NCBI GenBank assembly: GCA_030998015.1 | Contig: JARWMV010000249.1 | Coordinates: forward strand, 1-64,000 | Length of the DNA stretch: 64,000 bases | Direction: 5' to 3' | DNA from: Ceratorhiza oryzae-sativae | Lineage: Eukaryota > Basidiomycota > Agaricomycetes > Cantharellales > Ceratobasidiaceae | Shown here: one piece after another, positions 58,054 through 64,000 of the stretch | How the letters are laid out: every line of letters starts with the position of its first letter | How positions within the stretch are numbered: position 1 is the stretch's first letter | Translations under genes and position numbers: made by a program | Notes under the pieces: generated by a model | Database searches by the model: none | The model's input: only the letters and a program-made list of their open reading frames with translations | Told to the model about the DNA's origin: nothing

Positions 58054-59955
58054 CTATGCACCAACAGTAAACCCAACCTTTGTTTCACTACCTTCTTCCC
58101 ACGCGCTCACGTCAACCTTTCCGCTCTCGCTCACAATTGCTTGCACGATCAGATTGGCATTCTTCTTCCCCTTGATGTCCACCACAACCCCGCCAAGTGC
58201 GGATCCCTTCTTCGTCACCCTAGTCTTGATCTCCTCCTCCTCCGGCTCCTCGTCGTCTTCATCGCCTTGATCAAGCTTGACCTTCTCAACGTTGACGCTC
58301 TCCACAGCGTCCCATAGCTCAAACCCAATTTGACCGGTTGGCACGGATAGGCGAACGGCACGTCGGCACGGCAGTGGGGTCTCAGCTGCTACGAGAGAAA
58401 CCCAGCTCTCCTCGTCGCCGGCAAACACTAGCCCGAGTTGTTTTAGGCTCACAGGGGCGGAGACACTTTGTGAGAATACGTCGTTCTGAGACTGCACCAC
58501 CAAGAGCGCCTGAGTTGCGCATCCTCGGGCCAATATTTGGCTTGGGTCGACATCAGCTCGAATCGCTGTTCCTTCTCCAAAAAGTCCTGATAGCCGATCG
58601 GCCAAACCTGGGAGTGCTGCGCTCCCGCCCACAAGCAAAACCTCGTCGACAAGTGTCGGGTCTGTCCCAACTGACTCGAGAAGGGCAGCGACTTCCCTAA
58701 GTACGCCAGCATATACTTTATCCACCAATAGATCAAATCGTAGTCGGTTGAGCGTTCCGCTAAAATCTACGCCCTCCTTCAAGCTCTCAACTGCGCACGC
58801 GGCAGCACCCGGGCCGGCAGAGATCGTACGTTTAGTGTGCTCGACCGCCAGACGCATCTTGGCATCAGCTCGCTGGTCGGGTGTGCCAGGCTCTGTGCAT
58901 GGTAGATTCACAGGTATTTTGGTCTTTTTGGTGAATTCTTTGCCAAAGTGGGTGAGCAGCAAATCATCAATGCTGTCTCCGCCAATAGAAGAGGAGTGAG
59001 CCGAAGCGAGGGTGTGGTGAATTCCTTGCTTCGATGAGAGAAGGGTGAGCGAAAGCGACGCAGCGCCCAAGTCGAGTACAAGGCTTGTAGTATCGCGAGA
59101 GGCGACGGCAGGGGGGGCGTCTTCCGGAAGCGGAGCAGACGAGTATGCTACAGCCGCGGCCGCGGCCTCGTCAAGTAGTTGGAGCACCTTGATTCCGGCA
59201 TCTTCCGCGGCACGTTGTAGCGCTGCTTTTTGTGCGTCAGACCACGCAGAGCTGACACTGAGTACAGCCCCTTCGGCTGGCCGACCAAGGAAATCGACGG
59301 CGGACTGGAGCAGAGACTTGAGGAATAGTACCGATACATCGTGCGCGGTGAGAATTTTCTCTTGTGGGACGGGTGAAGCAGGACGTGTGGGCAGGGGCGT
59401 TGCTTTTGGCGTGGGGGCAGTAGAGGGCGCGGGGGCAGGGACAAGAACAGTGACTTTGTATGCGGGGTCGCCATTGTGATCGATTATTGGCGCAGAGGTT
59501 GACGGCCCTGCCTGGGTAACTTCGCTGAATCTATATCTGGGTCAGGCATGTAAAAGGAGAGATAAAAAATGTTCTTACTTCTTGCCAAGCTGGTTTCTGA
59601 AATTAGTGATCGTATTTTGCGAATTTTTGACAAGCTGTGGTTTCGCCTGGTTGCCAATGTACTATAAAGTACGTCAGTGCCCGAACCCAACCAGCGTATT
59701 GCGCCGAAACTTGCCTCTTCAAGCCCAAAGTAGGATACGGCCGCTGCGATTTGACGTTCTCCGTCTTCGTTTGCTATACAATCCGCTTCACCTTCCTTCA
59801 CACGATCGTTATCCCTCCGCCCAGACAACAGGAACACATAAGCTCACATTGTTGATAACCGCAATGGATGCATAAGCGTTTCCAAAGTTGATGCCTATTA
59901 CTGCGGGCCCCTTCTTCTCTGCTGTTTTCGGGTCCGTTTTAGCTGGGCCGGCCAT
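58054..59955 (-). CDS. SSZ1: Ribosome-associated Hsp70-like chaperone Ssz1
   Basis: Partner of the J-protein Zuotin in the ribosome-associated complex, which stimulates Hsp70 Ssb on nascent chains. Exons 59955-59848, 59795-59715, 59661-59579 and 59530-58054; total 1749 bases (582 codons), phases all agree. Introns are 52, 53 and 48 bp; the second starts GCAAGT (GC-AG). The start at 59955 (MAGPAKTDPKTAEKK) is preferred over an upstream in-frame Met at 60018. Motifs: VIGINFGNAYASIAV (degenerate nucleotide-binding first strand), AADEDGERQIAAAVSY-like block (ANEDGERQIAAAVSYF), LLDEAAAAAVAYSS, SLVLDLGAASLSLTLLSS, and EVLLVGGSAALPGLADRL. The C-terminal beta domain is short with an acidic insert (DQGDEDDEEPEEEE), as in Ssz1 and unlike canonical Hsp70, which has a lid and EEVD tail. 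Confidence 0.92.
59662..59714 (-). other. GC-AG intron of the Ssz1 gene
   Basis: The donor reads GCAAGT after GAAGAG, the acceptor TTTATAG before TACATTGGC. Using GC keeps both phase and family-conserved residues (YFGLEE then YIGNQAKPQ). No GT donor in the right phase is nearby. Confidence 0.8.
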
Positions 59956-60502
59956 TGTGGGTATGAGGGTGGGGACGTGCAATAAATCACAAAATTTGGA
60001 GGCAAGCTCAGGGTCCATCCAGGATCGGTTGCACAGCCACTCTGATAGGAGCTCGGGTTAGCGCCCATCCCATCCCGGCCCTTGTCTGGGTCATGAAGAG
60101 CATTTGAATCAAAAAAAGAGAGGGAGAGAAAACGGAGAAGTCATCGAGCCAAAATTATGTAAGATTATGATGGAATTTGCACTCTTTGCTGGAAAAAAAG
60201 GGGGGGGAAACATGCTTGGAAGCACATGCGTGTGCAACCCACCTGGGCGCCCAACCTCCATGATTTCGTTCCCCACCCCGAAATCTCATTCCAATCTTCC
60301 GCTTTATTCAATTTCGGCTAAACGTCGTAGATGTCCATATCACGTACCCCAAGAGAAATTTGCCGTTCTACTTTTGACACCGTTCGTTGTGAATGCTTTG
60401 TCCAAGATTTGCGAAAACAATTGGTATAATTGCCTTTTCATTACAGCAAACCCCCCTATAGTTACAAAAACACAACGTGAATGATTCTATACATGCATTA
60501 CA
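59956..60502. other. Ssz1 promoter region and intergenic space
   Basis: No convincing gene. The 126-codon plus-strand frame at 60104-60484 has no domain. G- and A-rich runs near 60190-60205. Confidence 0.45.
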
Positions 60503-62850
60503 TCAACGATTGTTTTGATTTAGTCGACTGCTGAAAGGCACCGCTCCCGTATTCAGATTCAAGTTCATGGAGTCTTCTTGTCCCCAATGGTCGAAACCAT
60601 TCGCAGCGAGTAGCCTACGGTGCCATTTTATGTCTTTGTGACTGTTATCCGGAGGCAGATAGTCAAATAAACGTACCAGGTTGCATCCATGTCTTCCAAT
60701 GGCGGGAGCGAAGCTGGCAGCACATTTGCCATCTGAGAATATGCGACGATTAGCACATGGAATGACAGCATTGAGGTTCAACTCACATGCGTTTGCATAT
60801 TGTCTCCTGTAATAAACCCTGCGCTTCCGTTTAATCCGCTACCTACGCCGACATTTCCAGGGCCTAAAAACCCGCCACCGTTCCTGCCATCCCGGCTCCA
60901 TTTTGCTGCAAATTATACATGAGCCTTCACAAGTTCAATTAGATCCAACACTATTCAGACTCACCCCAGGAACAAGGTAACTAACTAGATGGTCGAAAAA
61001 GCGACAGTAATAAGATGTCGTATCTCGATCAAAGCGTGTTTGGACTCTGCACGTCTCGCTTAACCGACGAAATGTCTCGAGAGTTGTCGCACGAAGTTGT
61101 TCATCCATACGCAAATATTGCTGAGCAAGCGTAGTTAGTAACCTCATGTGGATGAGCAATGAACGAAGGGACTACCTTGAATAGCCAAGCCCCAGCATAC
61201 GCCGTCGAAAATGGTATAAAATCTTGGCCATAGCTTAGGTAACCATGTGGAGCGAATTCTTCGGTTACATGCTTCAACAGGGCTATCGCAGCGTTTGCGC
61301 AGTCGAGTAATGTGATATGAGAGGCTCCTGGTACGGGCATAGTGATGAGCAGCTTGAGCTCGCAGGTGATGAGGCGCATGCGCAGGTTGTAGAACTGTAT
61401 GAATGCACGAGAAATTGGTGGTATTGTAGGGTCCACTACAGTAGATATATGCGTCGATATCAGCGAGAATACAATCGTCGAAGGTGATATATAAGACAAA
61501 CCACGTTCAGGTGCCCACATATCGTTTAGTCGCTCCCCTTCTCGGATTGTGTGCCGGACAAATGGCGATAAATGGCTCCTATTGCGATCAGTTGTCGCGG
61601 ATCGTAAAGATTGATACAGATTGTAGTGGGGAGCGAGTTCGATCGAGACCACAAGAAGGAGATCAGCATCTAACCCAGATTGTGTCTGTCAGGATACGTC
61701 AATCGTCCTAAAAAAATTCTACTACGCACTAGATGCAAGCTAAAAACCACGTTAGTGATTCATTGTGTAGGCATAGCTGCCGAATAAAACACCGACTCAC
61801 GTTCGCATGCCCGTCTAACCATTGTCTTGCGTCCTTTGGAAAATGATCTTCGGAAATCATTCGGGGTTTGCCTCTTTGAAGACTGCTTGCCATTAGCGTT
61901 AGTGAGCTGTTGAGAGTGTCTTCAAGGTGTCTTTAAGACAGGGTTACTCACGCTGAATTCCAATCATAGCCTGAATCATGAGGTAACGAACGTCAACCCA
62001 GTCTGAAATACCACGTCAAACGGTCCTCACAGATTAAATCTTTCATCCCAAGCCTAACACATTAGCCCTAAGTTCAGCAAACCTGGGACGTCAAATACTT
62101 ACGAAACCACGTGCGTTCTTGGTTCTGTGGACCCCACCATTCCATCAAAACGCCGATTACCGTGAAACAAATCAAGGCAACTTACCAGCCGTTCACGAGC
62201 TGCCAACTCATCCATTGGCATGCTTTCCTGGCTCATAAAATGCAAATTCAGCTCGTACGCCATGCGGATAGCTAGCCCAATCTTTCGCCAACAACTCCCG
62301 TCATCAGGCTCCCGCCAGTACGAGATGATGCTCAACGCTTGAATGTACTCGATTGTGCATATTCCATCAGCTAATGCTCGACCGACTAGTCGTTGCGCGA
62401 GGTCGTGCGTCTGCTTGTAGAGTGCCGGATTGAAAAATCTACACGAGGCAGAGAGGATGGCGCTATAGAGAACCTTGGAGCGGCGCCGGACATAGTGTGG
62501 AGTATGCAGGGCCGGATCCAACAAAGCTAGGACCGGATTCAGCACCGTATGGAAACTATGGTATCAGCTCATAAACATTATAACAGTCTTGGTCATCATA
62601 TAGCACACTGACGAGTAAAATAGCCCAATGACGCTGTCCTCGGGTATAATCCCCAAGCTGACTGGGTCATCGTAGCCCTCTTCGGTCGTCTGTTCCGGCT
62701 GTGGCGACCCCGCTCTCGAATCTGCTAGCTGACTTGCAACGGTATATTCCCGGAGAGACGTAAGGGGGCCTGTCGGCTCGGTCCTGAAAAAGTCAATATA
62801 GTAGGACATGGTGGACTTGAGGATATAAAGATTCTCGTACCCGTCTGCCG
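60503..62850 (-). CDS. Fungal transcription-factor-like protein (middle homology region)
   Basis: Exons on the minus strand: about 62850-62565 (YENLYILKSTMSYYIDFFRT), 62545-62099 (LNPVLALLDPALHTPHYVRR, SAILSASCRFFNPALY, RKIGLAIRMAYELNLH), about 62005-61950 (DWVDVRYLMIQAMIGIQ), about 61920-61800 (KPRMISEDHFPKDARQWL), 61652-61101 (ELKLLITMPVPG), then a glycine-rich end and a last exon to TGA near 60503. The middle part is typical of the fungal-specific transcription factor domain that follows a Zn2Cys6 finger. No clean finger is seen upstream (62900-63090); degenerate cysteine residues in two frames there hint at a lost or sequence-damaged one. Regulatory targets unknown. Confidence 0.7.
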
Positions 62851-63239
62851 GTTAGCGATTTATTATTTCATGCGAACCGCGTGTGCGTCAGCTTGGACCT
62901 AATTGAAATGGTGAAAATGATAGGCGATTAAAACGTACTCGGTTGGCCGGTAGAAGAGTTCGTTGGAACAGTAGTCTTTCCGTTCACCACTGTCGGCATT
63001 CCAAGGCGTTTTGCACGGGTCGGTCCGTGTCGGGTGTCGTAAGACGGGATTGCAGAGAACATAACGGAGCACGACCCAGCCGGGACCACCCACCCAACTT
63101 TATATACATCGCCCCAATCACGGTATACAACCGATCTCGGAGAAATAGCCCTCGAAAACACCGAGGCGGCACAACATTTACTCAATTGCCCGATATAACA
63201 TTAAAAAGGCTAAATCTTATTATCATGCCCCACTTCTAA
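62851..63239. other. Region upstream of the transcription-factor-like gene
   Basis: RC-strand acceptor (ACCGGCAG) at about 62855 suggests that an upstream exon lies here, e.g. the frame ending TNSSTGQPS at about 62940. Scattered cysteines (RTDPCKTPW, KDYCSNE) could be part of a damaged Zn2Cys6 finger; no full match. Confidence 0.35.
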
Positions 63240-64000
63240 TCACATGGCGGTGGTAGCGTATCCAAACGCAGATCCCTCGAGCCCTCGCGCGACTAATGCA
63301 TACTCGTTTGCAGCCTCTTTTGTTTTCTTTGTTGAACGTGTACTTGACTATAAGTCAGCCTTTTTGACCCTATATAAGCGAAGAAGTATACGGAATGCTC
63401 ACCCAAGCACCGATTTCATAAACTTCTCGCGTGCAGCAGCCGGTATCCTCGCGTTGCTCGGGTTATCCTACATCCAGCACGCCTATCTTCAGCCTCTACT
63501 TCTCACATCCATGACGTCTACCCACCACCATCAATAAAGAGTTCATCCAATTCCTCGATTCTGCTGGTGCTCGGGAGACCAAACTTGACAGTAATTCCGA
63601 TAAGTTAGGTACGGTCGACCGAGGTGCCGATCCCCCAATACCGAGGAGCAATGCTTCCATGAGTATTGCTCCCTGTCGTCGCACAAGTGCGTCGCCTAGT
63701 TCAACTAGCGCGCTATCATTCCTGGTCTTGCGCAAGAACATGGTCTATTTCATCTCACTAAGTTTGGTGGAGATGGCTGAGATCGAAACCAAACACACCA
63801 TGAAATTACACGCATTCACAAGTGAATACCTCTCTTGAAGAGTCAATGCCGTTGCGGTGAGCCTGAATAGCCCATCTGACATGTCGTGCTGCATCTCAAG
63901 AATTACCCGAGGAAAGTGCGTCCCAACCTAAACCTAATCAGTAAAATTCTACCGCAGAATTCAACTCAACGTACTTTGGTGAGATATCCGAAAAAGTCTT
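63240..64000 (-). CDS. Importin-13-like karyopherin, C-terminal part (continues past right edge)
   Basis: Carries cargo through the nuclear pore under Ran control. Exons seen, reading leftwards: KTFFGYLTK at the right edge, then FPRVILEMQHDMSDGLFRL and LTATALTLQE (about 63937-63831), 63744 to about 63545 (FLRKTRNDSALVELGDALVR, ILMEALLLGIGGSAPRSTVP, SRAPAESRNWMNSLL), 63467-63403 (EKFMKSVLG) and 63342-63240 (STKKTKEAANEYALVARGLE, then GSAFGYATTAM and stop). Introns are GT-AG; phases agree for the last three. The GGSAPRS-x-PNL motif and end sequence are those of the C-terminal HEAT repeats of importin-13/Kap122-type proteins. The N-terminal portion is outside the window. Confidence 0.8.

Noticed and set aside
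1..64000. CRISPR arrays, bacterial operons, phage-type systems
   Set aside because: No regularly spaced repeats; spliced genes and LTR elements show eukaryotic nuclear DNA.

Overview
The window looks like nuclear DNA of an Agaricomycete (basidiomycete) fungus. The genes are split by many short GT-AG introns of about 48-100 bp, one intron is GC-AG, and the gene content (Ssz1, GEN1/Yen1-type resolvase, Git3-like receptor, MYND-finger family, small secreted cysteine-rich proteins, chromovirus retroelements) fits that group. A Rhizoctonia/Ceratobasidiaceae-like genome is my guess from gene style, not a demonstrated identity.

Left third (1-16 kb): nested mobile elements. A Ty3/gypsy chromovirus (gypsy-1) runs right to left from its 5' LTR (9310-10611) through primer-binding site, a very long gag with a collagen-like Gly-X-Y tract, protease, RT, RNase H, integrase plus chromodomain, and an extra membrane-anchored ORF, leaving the window at base 1. 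It carries several frameshifts and one in-frame stop. It sits inside the 3' end of a second retroelement (gypsy-2; polypurine tract, LTR 10854-11532), which itself sits inside a truncated Tc1-type transposase. A separate complete-length Tc1/mariner element (13458-14726, 25-bp perfect terminal repeats, TA flanks) and a broken BED-finger/hAT gene follow.

Middle (16.8-28.4 kb): two paralogous single-pass membrane-protein genes with the same exon pattern (16842-20019 and 25869-28447), separated by about 5 kb with no convincing gene. Then comes a repeat block (30-36.2 kb), strongly depleted of CpG, with a solo LTR of gypsy-1 flanked by a perfect 5-bp duplication and a rearranged double LTR whose junctions look like an intramolecular (auto)integration product.

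Right half (37-64 kb): ordinary gene space. In order: two small secreted cysteine-rich genes that share the last-exon cysteine frame, a broken zinc-binding gene, the GEN1/Yen1 nuclease (8 exons, 1173 codons), a seven-helix receptor, a decayed MYND-type gene, a third small secreted protein, a better preserved MYND-type paralogue, Ssz1 (4 exons, 582 codons), a fungal-transcription-factor-like gene, and the C-terminal end of an importin-13-like karyopherin running off the right edge.

The genes do not form one pathway. The themes are repeat decay by CpG transitions, local duplication (membrane proteins, MYND genes, secreted proteins), and housekeeping functions (DNA repair, nascent-chain folding, nuclear transport, signalling). 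All splice models were built by eye from sequence, with reading-phase checks where stated.
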